Below, one piece after another: positions 9,424 to 22,433 of a stretch of DNA of 64,000 bases; position 1 is the stretch's first letter, and every line of letters begins with the position of its first letter. A program made the position numbers and the translations under genes. The notes under the pieces were generated by a model. It made no database searches. It was not told where the DNA came from and was given only the letters and a program-made list of their open reading frames with translations. The DNA is from Myrica gale (Eukaryota > Streptophyta > Magnoliopsida > Fagales > Myricaceae), in the NCBI GenBank assembly GCA_963930655.1, contig OZ005615.1, positions 15,952,001 to 16,016,000 of the forward strand. The letters are read 5' to 3'.

Positions 9424-12400
9424 ATGGATAAGAGTTGGGTTTACGAGAAAAATAGGTTTGGTGAAAAGTATGCAGGGGGGGTCCGTAGGTTTGTCGTTGT
9501 GGCTGCTTGTTGTGTAGACTCTTGGGGTCAGATCAGATGTCTGTGTCGGAAGTGCATAAATGTAGTGTTTCAAGTGTTGGATAAAATGGAAGCTCATATT
9601 TACATTAATGGGTTTGATGTGAGCTATATGTCATGGGTGTTTCACGGGGAGGGTATTCAACTTACTTCAAATTTGAGTCAAGATTCCGGTGCGGGTTTAC
9701 CATATAGTGATGATGATTTAGAGGGAGATAACTCTGATAGAATGACGAAAATGTTGACCGATATTCGTGCCAGATTAGATGGTGGGGCGGTAAGGGTTGA
9801 AACGGAGAACCCTAATCATAAGGAAACCCCTAGTTGGCAACCGAAGGGTTCAACACCACTTAATAAGTTATGGGAAGAGGCAGAACATGAATTGTATCAT
9901 GGATGCACCAAGTTTAGTAAGTTGTCATTTACGGTCCGGTCGTTGCATGTGAAGTCGGAGAATAAGTTGTCGGTTAAGCCATTTGATATGGTATTACAGT
10001 TGATTAAGGAGGCGTTGCCAGAGGGGGAGACGTTTACGAGATCGTATTACGAGGTGAAACAATTGCGAAAGGGTCTTGGGTTTAGTTATGATAATATTCA
10101 TGCATGTCAAAATGATTGTGTTGTTTTGGAAGGAAAACAGTGAGTTAGACAAATGTCCGGTATGTGGGGTGTCCTAGTGGAAATTCAAAAATGACTTGCG
10201 CAATCGATATCCCTGGGAAAGTGTTGCGTCATTTCTCTTTAATCCCTAGACTTAAACATTTGTTTACCACAAAAGATGTAGCAATTGACATGAGATGGCA
10301 TAAGGAAAAACGGGTCGATGAAGGGGAGAGTTTGAGGCATCCTGCAGATTCATTGGTTTGGAAGAATTTTGATAAGGATCATGGTTGGTTTGCTCAAGAT
10401 GCCCGCAACGTTCGCCTTGGTCTTGCTTCTGATGGGTTTAATCCATTCGGAAACGTGAGCAATGCATACAGTATTTGGTCAGTCCTTGTGTTTCCATACA
10501 ATTTACCCTCATGGAGGTGTATGAAGGTCCCATTTTCACTAATGACTCTTTTAATCCCAGGTCGGAAGTCACCGAAAAATGATATAGATGTATATATTCG
10601 ACCCTTAGTGGACGAGTTGAAACAACTATGGGAAGATGGAGTTGAGACACATGACGCTTCAGATGGGACGACATTTAAGATGCATGCAGCTTTGATGTGG
10701 ACCATAAATGATTTCCCAGCATATGCCAATTTATCTGGATGGAGTATCAAAGGGAAGTTGGCATGTCCAACGTCTAATTTAGACACTGACTATAAGTGGT
10801 TGAAACATGAGAGAAGAATGTGTTATATGGGTCATAGGAGATATTTGACATCGGGGCATGCATAGAGATATGACGTGGATACGTTTAATGGGAAAGAAGA
10901 ACATAGACTTCCACCTGAGGAGTTAACTAGTGAGGACATATTGGAACAACTGACGCATGTCGGGGAGACTATCTTTGGAAAAGCGTGAGGGAAGAATAGG
11001 GGAAAGAAGAAACAATCGTCAGAACGTTTGAATTGGACGAAAAAAGAGCATCTTTTTCCAACTGCCTTATTGGAGTACGTTAGGGTTACGACATAACTTG
11101 GACGTGATGTACGTCGAAAAGAACATATGTGACAACGTGATCAGAACGGTGATGAATATCGAGTTCAAGACCAGAGATTTAGCGGGTGCACGTAGAGATT
11201 TAGCTGAAATAGGGGTAAAAAAAGACTTGCATTTGGTGTATGACGGTCGTGTTGAATTGATGCCTCAAGCGGCGTATACTTTAACTCGGGAAGAGTGAAG
11301 GAGGGCCTGTGAGTGGTTAAAAGAAGTGAGGTTTCCCGATGGTTATGCAACTGAGATTTCACGTTGTGTGAATCTAGATGAGTTGAAGGTTTCTGGAATG
11401 AAAAGTCATGATTGTCAAGTGTTCTTGCAGAGGGTTCTTCCAGTGATGATCTGAGGATTGTTGAAGGAAGACGTGGGTGGCGCAGGGACTGAATTATATT
11501 TGTTTTTTCGAGAGTTGTGTTCTCGTAGATTGAAGATTTCTGTATTGCAGAGGATGTCAAAAGATATCGGGATAATTTTGTGCAAGTTGGAAATGATTTT
11601 TCCACCCTCTTTTCTTACAGTAATTATGCATTTGGCTGTCCACTTTCCACGTGAAGCATTGCTTGCTGGACCCGTACAATACAGATGGATGTATCCAGTT
11701 AAACGGTTTATGGGTGCCTCGAAAAGGAATGTGAAAAATAAGTCTCGTCCTGAAGGGTCGATTGCATAAGCGTATATTGAATGAGTGTTCAACATTTTGT
11801 TCCCAATACCTCCGAAGGGTCGAAACGGTGTTTAATCGCAAAGATCGAAACTACGATTTCGACAGCGAAATTGAGGTACCAGAAAGGTCATTGGATGTTT
11901 TCACTCAGAGAATTACATTGATAGGGGCTGCAAAAGGGCATGACATAGACCGAAAAGAGTTCAAGAAAACTCGATGGTTTGTGTTGAACAATTGCATAGG
12001 CATCAGCGTGTACTTAAAGTAAGTATAAGATATAGATGTATGTTTTCTATAATATACAATCGTTGATTAACCTTATCGTTATAGTGAACACATGGACGAA
12101 CTTCGCGCGCAAGGAATTGGTAACATTTCTCGTATGCGTGAGGAAAAATTTCTGGATTGGTTCTTAGGGCGAGTAAGTGATATTTTTAGAAGTCATTCAA
12201 ATTAATATCGTGTCTTTGTTTTTAATGTGAACTTCTAATATATTGTTGTAGGTTCAAAAATTACGATCTCAAAATCCATGTACATTGATCGATGAATTGT
12301 ATTCACTGCCACATGGGCCTAATACACGAGTAATGCGTTATTCTGCATGTGGTATGAACGGATGTAGATATCATACAGTACAACGGGAAAAACATCGGAG

Positions 12401-12930
12401 AACTCAAAATAGTGGTATTGTAGTACCGGGAACACATGAGGGAAATCCAATACAATTTTACGGGGGACTTGTAGACATTTATGCCATGCAATACTTGCAA
12501 GGAAATACAGTATATTTTTTTAAGTGTGATTGGTGGGATGTCGGAGATCACCGTGGAATTCGTATCGACGAGAACTTTAGGAGCATAAACACTTCCTGAC
12601 GATGGTACTTAGAAGATCCATTTGTTTTGGCTAATCAAGCAAGTCAAGTGTTTTATCTAGTTGATAATCTACATGAAATTACATGACGAGTCGTGCAGAA
12701 GTTGTCATGGAGAAATGCATTTTTCATTCCTGGACCTGATCCGGACGGTGAAGTTGACCTAAACGTTGAATCGTGAGCAGCCATCGTGAATGAAGCGTAT
12801 CAAGAGGACAATGTCATTGACTTGTTTATAAACTTCCGACAATTTAACCTTAATCCACTACGGAAGGATGATGTTGCGCCAAACGTTATCGAAGCTTCTG
12901 AGGCAATAGATCGGTGGAAAAAAGACGTAT
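9424..12930 (+). pseudogene. TNP2-like CACTA transposase, inactivated
   Basis: Starts MDKSWVYEKNRFGEKY, the usual beginning of the transposase-associated domain, with CLCRKCIN (zinc-binding-like Cys) and YMSWVFHGE. The catalytic (transposase_21) region is at about 9,890-10,860: LHVKSENKLSV, YYEVKQLRKGLGFSY, then VWKNFDKDHGWFAQDARNVR, GLASDGFNPFGN and SIWSVLVFPYNLP. The DUF4218-like part is at 11,300-11,770 (FPDGYATEISRCVNL, FFRELCSRRLKI, HLAVHFPREALLAGPVQYRW). The DUF4216-like part is at about 12,285-12,900 (YGGLVDIYAMQYL, FFKCDWWDVGD). It cannot be translated whole: a frameshift near 10,115, a TAG inside CPVCGVS-WK near 10,175, and further stops near 10,865, 10,988, 11,095, 11,298, 11,452 and 12,600. 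Introns near 12,020-12,085 and 12,170-12,251 look plausible. Confidence 0.88.
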
Positions 12931-13156
12931 AGATAGTAATAATGTTTCGGACGGGGATGAATCAGAAATTGAAGAAAATAGCGAAGAAAGTGGTGACGAA
13001 GATTCGTTCGAAAGTGATAGCAATTCTACTGAGAATGAGGCATCGGACGATAACCTGCAAGAACCGGATTCTGATTAATAATTTCCTTCAAGTATATATT
13101 CATTTTAATGTTCATATTTATCGTTTATTTTGTTATGTCACAGCTTGTACGGTGAA

Positions 13157-13988
13157 ATGAAGCGTGGAAGAGAATTTCCTTCAGTTACTTCTGGACGGTT
13201 GCATAGTACAGTTAGTCGGTTTGGAGAAGAGTCTTGGTCTGGGTCCGGTTCCGGTTCCGGTTCTGGGAAACTATCGGTCCATATCCCGGATGGAGAGTGT
13301 GGAGGAGTGTCTTCCACTGCTGCCACTCTATCGACGAAGATTGGAATGTTTGTCCGAGGGCTGATTTCAATCTCCGTTAACAAGTGGGACGACGTTCCTT
13401 CAGAAGTGAAGGAGTACATTATGGATCGAGTGCTGGTATGATTAAATTCGTAAACATAGAATTTTTGTATAGGCAGATCGTTACACTTGTAATATTGTAT
13501 GTTTTCGTACTTATCTAGGACCACTGAAATTGAAGTATATTCCGAGATATTGTGCAAGAAGTCGGGATATGTTCAGGGATTAGGACGCGCAATTAAGCCC
13601 GCCTTCATCAACTTTGACTACACAATCTTCTGATCTACAGCACCAGCTAGCAAAGGCAAGGGATGAGATAGAAGCGATGAGAGCTGCTAGAGAAAAAGAC
13701 TTGCAAGAATTTGCGAAGAAGCAAGCTGAGATGGAGGCCACGCTGAGGGACCACCGTGAGGAGCAGCGGGTGGAGCAAGAGCGCATCAGGTTGGATCAGG
13801 AGGAGCACATGAAAATGGAGCAAGAGCGCATGCGAGTGGAGCACGAGGAGCTCATGCAAAAGGAACAAGAGCGCTTAAGGGCTGAAATATCGAAGGAGCT
13901 AGAGAAGAAAATGTCATATGTAATGGAGAAGAAAATGAACGACATGTCAAAGCAACTATTCATCCAGTCTGGAGGTTCAAAATGGTAG
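13157..13988 (+). pseudogene. Second CACTA gene (Ptta/En/Spm plant transposase type)
   Basis: An ATG at 13,157 opens MKRGREFPSVTSGR, then a glycine-serine run (13,234-13,266), then LSTKIGMFVRGLISISVNKWDDVPSEVKEYIMDRVL, which resembles the conserved block of plant En/Spm-type (Ptta) proteins. A likely intron (donor CTG/GTATGA at 13,436, acceptor TCTAG near 13,518) leads to a second exon with YIPRYCARSRDMF, one in-frame TAG, and a long charged coiled coil (13,614-13,988) of repeated EQERxRxEHEE-like heptads ending FIQSGGSKW. Such proteins often act with TNP2 to bind element ends; that role here is inferred. Confidence 0.65.
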
Positions 13989-14154
13989 ATGCATCTATGT
14001 TGTAATTGCTTTGTGATTATGTATTATTACGATGTTATTTTTGATTTAATTACAGATTACTATTTGTTAGCATTAATGTGCATTAATATGAGTATTGTAT
14101 TTTTATTATTATAGTATCTGTTATATAATATTTTCTATTATTATTTTCTTTCAA

Positions 14155-14397
14155 AAATTCATTTGTTTCCTCCATTCGATCGGTAGTTAAACGTCATCTT
14201 CAGAGATCGATCGGTTGTTAATCAACCGATTGATCGTTAAACACCATCGTTCGATCGTCAATATTAAAAATAAAGTCATCAATCGATCGTCTATGTGCAA
14301 GCAATCTGTTGGTAAGATGAGCGACCGATCGGTCTAGAAATAAACGATCGATCAATAAACAAAAACAATCGATCGTCAGATGCTACTGATCGATCAG
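14155..14397 (+). repeat. Right subterminal CGATCGATC array, inner part
   Basis: Dense CGATCGATC variants (near 14,180, 14,205, 14,225, 14,281, 14,345, 14,368, 14,387). The array is cut at 14,397 by the 4.8-kb LTR-like element and resumes at 19,223. Confidence 0.8.
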
Positions 14398-17300
14398 TGT
14401 CACACCCCGAACGCCATCCCGCAGGGACCGTGACAGCCGCGAGCATTCCCCGAGAACACTCCAGCGCTTACACTAACTCTTACAGCGGAAACTTTTTTTT
14501 TTTAAATACACATAGGATGGCTCACTCAGGATCCACATGTTGGCTGAGATACAAGCTCGATGAACATAACCCCTCGGTATACGAATTATAATCCAGAGAG
14601 GTCTTTACATTACATCTTGTTTGCAAACTTATACAAAACGTACTATGGCAACATACTGCCACTCAATCAAAACCAGCACTCACTAGTGCTACCTCGGAGT
14701 TCACCAACTCCGGCTCCAATTCCCAAACTTCCAGGATTTCTACGTGAGATAATCCTCTGCTCCCCAGTTATCTTGTGGATCTGGAATGATACGATTTAAA
14801 AACTATGAGTCGAAAGACTCAGTAAGGAACAGCAATTTGAAACATGAGCTTTGATAAACATGACTTTAAAAACTTACTTGCTTCAATACACTGTAGAGTT
14901 AAGAAAAGAAATGCATAACTGTGAGTTATGAGATAGTGCATAAAAACCATGATGCATATGCATGCTCCGTGATGCACATGCCATGCACTAAAATCTCTTG
15001 CCACTCTTGGCCTTTTCAAATGCATTTCAAATCTCAAAATTGGCCCCAGCCCTTGAAAATAATTCTTTCATACTTGTTCTTGAAATTGGCCCCTGGCCCT
15101 TGAAAATCATTCATTTCATATCTCTTACTGTGGGCTCGCTCCATTTGACCCCATGAAGTCAGGGTTGTGCGTTCCCATTGGAACCATCTCCCTTACCCTT
15201 GGAGACCTTACATACGGTCAAGCTAGCACACCTCCTCGCATTCGTCCTTCAGTAGCTAGACATGACCCTTGGAGGCGCCACACCTTCTCGAGCAACGTTC
15301 CTCGGTGTGGTTGCACATGCCTCAAGGACTTACCCAACCTTCTCGATCAACGTCCCTCGGTATGGGCGTCCTAGGTTCCATTCATCCATCCTTCTCGATC
15401 AACGTTCCTCGGTATGGATGATGAACCTCACTTAACTTGGTACGGATCTGACCCAAAGCCCCCGGCTTAATCGTAACATAAATTCTTTTTCATTTGCATA
15501 AAACGACTTTTCATGTTTCTATGAAATGAACATGCCATGCCACTCTTGAAAACATCATAATTTTGTTTGCATCAAAACGTCTCTCATGCGTTCATGCAAA
15601 TGATCATGCTATGACATGTTCGAAACATCATGCGTACTTGAAACATTCTCTATGCACAATACATGTCACTTGTATTAAAAAAACATCTTGTCATGCACAA
15701 TAAAACATGCAGTGTATCATTCCAGTTTTCCAAATCGGGTAAGATTCACTTACAGTACTCCTCGCTAATCTCCTTAGATCTCACTTGGCTCTTTGCCTAC
15801 AAAGAATAAGTTCGATTCTCAATACACTAAGTTTACATGAAAGCATATCAACACGCTCGGTTCTATGAACTATTCGAGGAAACCTATCTTGAAATCCACT
15901 AAGGAACGAATAGTGATAATTAAGCACTTAACTTAATCTTGACGACATAATATAGTTGCTGAATTTTTCTTAGTCCAATCGAACCTCTTGTTCACCTCTT
16001 AATCTTGAACTCTCGTCCATTGAAATGGTTCTAAACAACAACTATATATTACTTCGATATCATAGATTACATTATACATTGATTTCACATTAATATAGGC
16101 CTTTAATTACCTAATTCCTTATTTAATCTTTTACTTTCAACTATTGATCAAAGCTTAGGTTATCTAATTACTTACCTTCATTGTAGCTTCTTTTCCATTC
16201 TTACTTAGGCTTCTAATTAGCAAACTAATTACACTTTAATCAAATCCAAATCTTTCTTTTATTGCATACAATTAACTAGGTCCTCAAGTTCAACAATTAC
16301 TTAACCCTAATTATACTTAATCTTTGGCTTATCATTAAACCTTGGTGCAACCCGAAATATAGGCTATTTTGTTCACCCTAAGTTTCGGCCAACCTAGTTA
16401 AATCCTCAAGCAATACTTAACACCACAAAACTTTGCTAATTCTTTTAATCCGAATCTTTAAACTTAATAATCTATGTTTTTCTCTTACTAATATGACGTA
16501 TTTTATGATTGAACTTAAATCTTACATTAAACCACTAATAGCTTTAATCATGATTAAATCTTGATTTGGACCTTAAACCTCAGTTAATCCGAAATACTAG
16601 CCCTAACTAGGGTTCCGAATAATATTTTCATTACACGTTTATGGTTCCTCAATATTATTCCAATTAGCCAAATCCCCAACACAACAATTATAACCTATTT
16701 ATCATAATTTACCATTAGGGTTCTTTTACTTTAACCATTCGGCCAACACTAGTTTTATGCATCCTTTAATCACAACTTCAACTCCAATGGTGATCTCATC
16801 CTCCATTCAACAATTTCACAACCTAGGATCTAAGAATCCAAACACCAACACAATATATCATGCTTATACCATTCGGCCAACACATGTTTTCATCCAAATA
16901 ATTAGGTTTCTTTTGTTTCCTTCAATTTGCATGCATCCTTTACCTAACATAATTATCTACCATTCATTAAGTCATAAATCTTGCACATATCATGGCCAAT
17001 GTCCAGATCTAAACATATACAAAATTATACATGAAGACCTAAGCATATCATATTCGGCCATACCTCAAAATGTCACATTTTTCATGCTAAAAATTATAAC
17101 ATGCATATCCTTTGCATTTGTGACCTAACTAGCATGCATCAACTTCATATATTCATCAAATACTCTCATCAACATTAGATCTACACTTTAGAAACTTCAA
17201 CAACAATAGATCTAAGGAAATATCCAACTTACATTCGGTCAAACATAACATAAGTCTAGATCTAAACTTATCTAACATACATTGTTCTCCTTTTGTATTT

Positions 17301-18885
17301 ATGACCTATTTGCATGCATTAACTCCATAGATCCGAACCTCTTACACATTTACATTGTTTTTACATCATCAAGACCATAGTTAAACACTTAGATCTAATA
17401 TTAGAGAGTCCAACAACACAAGATCTAAGCATATAGTTCGGCCATCATTATACTAAACCAACAACATCACATTTTTGGTCTTACCTTGATGATTATCACA
17501 AGCCTTGAGTACCTAGCACAATAAAATACCCTAGGTTAGAACTTTATGAAGAACTTAAGCAAAACTTTATACGAAATCAAGCCTACCTCTACCTTCACCA
17601 AATTTCCAAGTTTTCACCAAGATCCTTCCTTTCCAACTTTCGGTTCACCCCTCTTTGCAATGGTCCCAAGCTTGATCACAAGGTGCTAAGATGGAGGTTT
17701 TTATAGTGGGGAAAATAAGAACAAAGAAATGCTTGAAACTTGAATGGTTTAGTTCTAGGAAAGTGAGCTAGATTTCAACAAGGGAAAATGGCTAGGTGAA
17801 TAGAAATTTCCAAGAGAAGAGATGAGTTGTACAAAAGGGGATTTGGTTACCTAGAGAAGAGAAACAAACTTAGAGCTTTATAGAGTGATTGGTTGCAAGA
17901 AGAAAAGAACAAGCTTAAGCTCAAAGGGGAGATTCGGTCAAGAGAGAAAGAGAGAGAGTTGAAGTGGGAGGGTGATATTCGGCCAAGAGAAGAAATGCTA
18001 AGTGTGAGGGGGAGTTCTCTTGATGCAATTGAGTCTCCCAAGATAATTTATTGCAATGACAAATGACAAGAGATGGTGGAAGTGACAAGAGAGAAAGAAG
18101 GAAGGGTGGGGGTGAACTTAGGTGAGTTTGGCCGACCAAGGCATGCCTTTTCTCTTCTCTTTTTATTTATTTTTTTCTTTTCACTTTTTCTCACATAAAC
18201 TCTTGTCCCCTCAAGCCATGCCTTTGCATTAAATTCTCTCCTTTCTCACGTAAGCTCTACGTAAACTTCACCCATGGCTTGATCTCTTTTTGCTTTTTCT
18301 CTTCCATTGAATTGTCTTGTCTCATAAATGCTTTCTTTTCACATCTCACAACTTTACATGGCCTACACACTTTATGGCTTTTCACTTCTTTACAACTCAC
18401 ATGGTCCATCACTTTAGCTCTTCATTCCTACGTAAAAAGCCTTGTCCTAATTCCTCATTTATGTTGTTTGGTTGAAATTCAACTAACTTAGTTACTATCA
18501 CAACTAACTTTCAACTTAGTTACTTTATCACTTAACTTATCTCCTATAAGCTCTCTAACTTATCTAGTTCCATTACATAGCTTATCACTTCATAAGCATA
18601 ACAACTTATCTAAGATAATGGCTCTAGCCTATCTCTACGATAGCCACATCAACTTATTGCATGAAAAGTTTCCTAGCTTATCACTATGATAAGCAAGTGT
18701 GCTTATCACTTAAAACTCTCTTAAATTTATCATGTGTCTAGTAGCTTATCATCTAATATTTTAATGATAATTCAACTACTAATTTAGGTCACATAATAAT
18801 ACTACATGCCACCTATTAATGACACACAAAAATATTCAATACTTTAAAAGAAATTCATGATTTCCCATTTAATTATTTTCGGCAA

Positions 18886-18926
<41 letters not shown>

Positions 18927-19222
18927 CAAAATATATATTTCATGGATCATGAAATATACTAAGCAAGTGAAAAAAAATATAAACCCATAAGAGAAACTTA
19001 CCTTGCAAGTTTCGGCTCTTAGGGAAATAAAATTAAACTTTGCACAAAACTTCCATAATGAAAAGAAAATTATTTAGGAAAAATTTCATGAAATAAAATC
19101 TCATATTAATTGTTGTACCCCAACATAAAGCTTAGGCCATACATTGGCCAAAAATATGGCTCCATAATAAAATTAAAAGCTAATACATAAGGAATAGCAT
19201 AAGAAATAATCGGGGTCTCACA
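14398..19222. mobile_element. 4.8-kb LTR-like element (solo LTR or non-coding LTR element)
   Basis: It starts TGTCACACCCCGAACGCC and ends CGGGGTCTCACA, so it has TG...CA ends within a short inverted repeat, and is flanked by ATCAG at 14,393-14,397 and 19,223-19,227. A 5-bp duplication is typical of LTR retrotransposon integration. No gag, pol or primer binding site is visible, and no internal long direct repeat was seen, so a solo LTR of an element with unusually long LTRs is the simplest reading; a non-coding LARD-type element is the alternative. It is related, in inverted orientation, to 38,700-41,859. It holds repeated AACTTATC/GATAAG strings (about 18,520-18,720) and an AT microsatellite. 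Confidence 0.82.
18888..18924. repeat. (AT)n microsatellite
   Basis: About 37 bases of uninterrupted AT dinucleotide inside the 4.8-kb element. Confidence 0.97.
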
Positions 19223-19560
19223 ATCAGTGACATTGTCAGCGATCAATCGCTTTAGTCAGCGACCGATCGGCTTTTGTTAAGACGATCGATCACTTAAATG
19301 AAGTGATCGATAACTTATACATGACAATTGATCGTCATTACAATTGCAATCGATCGTTTATTTCTTACTATTCTATCGGTAAAAATTATCTATCAATCCC
19401 CAATAATTCACCGATCGATCGTAGATGCTTATCGTTCGATCATTGCGAAACATACCGATCAATCGCTCGTTTAATCGATCCATCACTAAGTCCATGACGA
19501 TCGATCGACAAAAGATCGATCATTGGATTTAGTGACGAAAAGTTTCCGTCACTAAAAAAT
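19223..19560 (+). repeat. Right subterminal CGATCGATC array, outer part
   Basis: CGATCGATC variants resume directly after the LTR-like element (near 19,281, 19,347, 19,411, 19,498 and 19,515), continuing the array that ends at 14,397. Confidence 0.8.
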
Positions 19561-19690
19561 TTTCGTGATGAAATTCGGTTTTTGTCACGAAATACATTTT
19601 GTTACGCTCTTACGCTGACGGAGCTGGTGACGAAATTTTGACTTTTAGTGACAAAAAATTTTGTCACTAAAAGTCAATTTTTTTGTATTG
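19530..19690 (+). repeat. CACTA right terminal region with stacked hairpins
   Basis: Several nested inverted repeats based on GTGACGAAA / TTTCGTCAC occupy the last 160 bp; the final one, AGTGACAAAAAATTTTGTCACT-like, mirrors the left tip. The terminus reads TTTTTTTGTATTG; the expected end would be TTTGTAGTG. Confidence 0.85.
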
Positions 19691-19693
19691 TCA
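19691..19693. other. Target-site duplication TCA, right copy
   Basis: Matches 6,047-6,049. The copia integrase coding frame resumes here on the minus strand (IPHELWND). Confidence 0.9.
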
Positions 19694-20440
19694 TTCCATA
19701 GCTCATGTGGAATTTTCTTAAGAATATTTCTAATCATGCAACGATTCATAACATAACAACTTGTGCTAACTACCTCAGCTCAGAAATAGTTAGGCAAGTT
19801 GCTTTCACATAGCAAGGTTCTAGCCATCTCTTCAAAATTCCTATTTTTCCTCTCTAAAATACCATTTTGTTGAGGAGTTCTAGGAACCGAGAAGTTATGG
19901 TTAATGCCATTTTCACTACAAAATTTTTCAAATGAAGAATTTTCAAATTCTTTTCCATGATCACTCCTTATGCTAGAAATAGAAAAGTTCTTTTCATTTT
20001 GAATTTTCTTGCTAAGTTTTTCAAAAGCGTGAAAGGCCTCATCTTTATGAGCTAGAAATATGACCCATGTGAATCTACTGAAGTCATCAACTACAACAAA
20101 GTCATAACATTTGCCACCCAAACTTAATGTTCGGGTTTGACCAAATAAATCCATGTGTAGAAGTTGAAGTGGTCTAGAAGTGGACACTACATTTTTGTGT
20201 TTAAAAAATGTTTGGTTTGTTTGCCTTTTTGACAAGCTGCACAAATTTTGTCTTTTCAAAAGTGAGATTAGGCAAACCAGAAACAAGATTCTTTTGGCTA
20301 GTTTTGAAATCAAGTTCATGCTTGCATGAGCAAGCCTTCTATGTCACAACCAACTATCCTTGTCATTTAGAGCTGAAAAACATTTTACATTTTCTGGGGA
20401 AATGTTCTCTAAATGAACAATGTACACATTTTCAGATCTA
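19694..20440 (-). pseudogene. Ty1/copia integrase catalytic core (5' part)
   Basis: The minus-strand translation has RPLQLLHMDLFG (first catalytic Asp), GGKCYDFVVVDDFSRFTWV, SSIRSDHGKEFEN (second Asp), then TPQQNGILERKNR (catalytic Glu), the standard DDE order of copia integrase. After LLCESNLPNYF a TGA replaces the usual Trp; the frame then continues through IPHELWND to 19,694, where the CACTA begins. The N-terminal zinc-binding part upstream is decayed. Together with 5,183-6,046 this makes one interrupted pol. Confidence 0.9.
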
Positions 20441-20807
20441 AGTCCTACAAACAAGACTTTCATGCTTTCAATGTTCTCAACAAGACACATTGATGATTCA
20501 AAAATGACTCAGTTTCCATTGTCACATAATTGACTAATACTTAGGAGATTATGCTTTAACACATCAACAAGAAGTACATTTTCAATTATGGGTTAGGATA
20601 CGTACCAATGCTACCAACACCAAGAATCTTCCCTTTGACATTATCTCCAAAGGTAACCAAACTCTTTCCTTTGAGACAAAGAGAGTTGAACCAACTCTTG
20701 TCTCCGGTCATGTGCTTGGAGCATCCACTAGCAAGGACCTAATGTTCTTTTGTTTTATTGGACTTCAAGTACACCTGCAAAATGAATCAATTCTTGATCT
20801 TTGGTAC

Positions 20808-22415
20808 TCAAATCTTTTTGGGTCCTTTGGTGTTAGAATTAAATTCCTTCACCTTGTTTTTTTGAATCCATACAAATTTGATACCTTGGGTGGATTTCTT
20901 TCTAGTTGGACAAATGTGTGAAATGTGTTCATTCTTTCCACAAAAGTTGCACATTTTAAATGATGGAGAAGATTTTGTAATTATATAAGAATAAGATTTT
21001 TTATCTTTGAAGGAATCATATCCAATGTCACCTTTGTTGAAGCAACATCTTTGTGAACCAAGAAGAATTTTAAGGTTTTTCTTTCCTTGAGTGAATCTTG
21101 CAAGATCTTGAGTGAGAGAGTCAACTTTCCTTTTTAAGATATTGTTTTCAGATTTCAAATCTTTTGACTCTTCTTGAATGACATTTTCATTTTCATTTGT
21201 GACTCTTGCGAGATTCTCTCCAAGTGAAAGAACTTGACATTTCAAAGTATCATTTTCTTGTATAAGTATTTCATGGTTTTCTTTTTAAGACAACAATACT
21301 TTGAAAATAAACTCTTCAATTCAAGATATTGCTCATTAAAAGCATCTTGTAAATCATTAAATGAGAATAAAGAAGTTGAAGATTCTTGTACCTCTTCTTC
21401 ATCATCCTTTGCCATGAAGCATAGATTTGCAACCTCTTCAACATCACTATCGCTATCGCTATCGTCGGATTCTCCCCATGTAGCCAAGAATGTTTTCTTC
21501 TTGTCTTTAAAATTCTTGGGTTTCTTATGAGATTCAAGGTTGTGGCAATCCGTCTTTATATGTCCCGGTTTTTTGCATCCAAAACAAATGATATTATTCT
21601 TCTTGCTACTATCTCCTTTGTAGCTTGTCTTTCTTTGAATTCTTCTATCTCTTTGTTTCCTTTGAAAGAACTTCTTGAATCTCTTGGTGAATAATGTCAT
21701 TTCTTAATCATCTTCGGAAGACTCACTATCACTAGAGTATGAGGCTTTCAAGGCTTTTTCTCTTTTTCCTTTACCTTCTTCTTCATCTCCCTTTACTTGG
21801 TTCATCTCGTGTGTCATGAGAGAACCCATGAGCTCATCCAAAGAGAGCTTTGTCAAATCTTTTGCTTCTTGAATAGCAGTGATCTTGGGTTCCCAAGCTT
21901 TTGGTAAGCACCTGAGAATTTTTCTCACCATTTCATCATTAGTATCTTCTTTACCAAGAGTAAAGCGAGTGAACATAGATGAGATAGATTCATCGGATTT
22001 CATTTTAAAAAGCTCATAACTATGAACAAGCATACTGATCTTGGTTTCCCTAACTTGATTTGTACCTTCATGAGCAACTTGGAGTTTATCACAAATTTAT
22101 TTTGCGGTCTCACAACCGGAAATACGATTAAACTCATTTAAATCTAGAGCGCAATATAATACGTTCATAGCTTTTGAATTTAAAGACATAAGCTTTTAAA
22201 TCATCATCATCAAATTCTTTTTCATCCTTCAATACACCTTCCTTGTTTCTAGGAAATCTAGGGTCATTAGAGATTATTCTCCATAGGTCATAATCTACAG
22301 CTTGGATATAGATTCTCATTCTTGCTTTCTAATAGTTATAACAAGTCTCATTAAAGAGAGGTGATCTATTTTTGGATTCACCTTCAACTAAGGAGGTACT
22401 AACAAGGGTTGCCAT
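20808..22415 (-). pseudogene. Sirevirus-like copia gag
   Basis: An ATG at 22,415 gives MATLVSTSLVEGESKN, then RMRIYIQAVDYDLWRII (typical copia gag). The frame breaks near 22,140, then continues NRISGCETAK, then MLVHSYELFKMKSDESISSM, LPKAWEPKITAIQEAKDLTK and LSLDELMGSLMTHE. A basic segment precedes the zinc knuckle CFGCKKPGHIKTDC (CX2CX4HX4C), followed by an acidic region (DSDSDSDVEE), a coiled coil and a second knuckle CNFCGKNEHISHIC near 20,930. The end, NTKGPKKI, leads toward protease, which I could not read in 20,440-20,800. The tRNA-iMet primer site at 22,434 is 19 bp upstream of the gag start. Confidence 0.88.
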
Positions 22416-22433
22416 TAAAAGAGTGAAACCTCA

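Larger units (their letters stand above)
6050..19690 (+). mobile_element. CACTA (En/Spm) DNA transposon, 13.6 kb, degenerate
   Basis: The left end begins CACTACAAAAAACTGACTTT and the right end, read inward, begins CAATACAAAAAAATTGACTT: CACTA-type terminal inverted repeats, with one changed base in the right CACTA pentamer. A TCA target-site duplication flanks it. Inside, all on the plus strand, are a coiled-coil accessory ORF (6,723-7,148), a broken TNP2 transposase (about 9,424-12,930) and a second gene of the Ptta/En/Spm transposase type (13,157-13,988). Long subterminal regions are packed with CGATCGATC motifs. A 4.8-kb LTR-like element sits at 14,398-19,222; without it and its duplicated ATCAG the transposon is about 8.8 kb. 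All genes carry stops or frameshifts, so it is not autonomous. Confidence 0.93.

Noticed and set aside
13234-13266. Gly-Ser repeat (GSGSGSGS) as a possible functional linker or microsatellite
   Set aside because: It is a short GGTTCC-type repeat inside the second CACTA gene and needs no further explanation.
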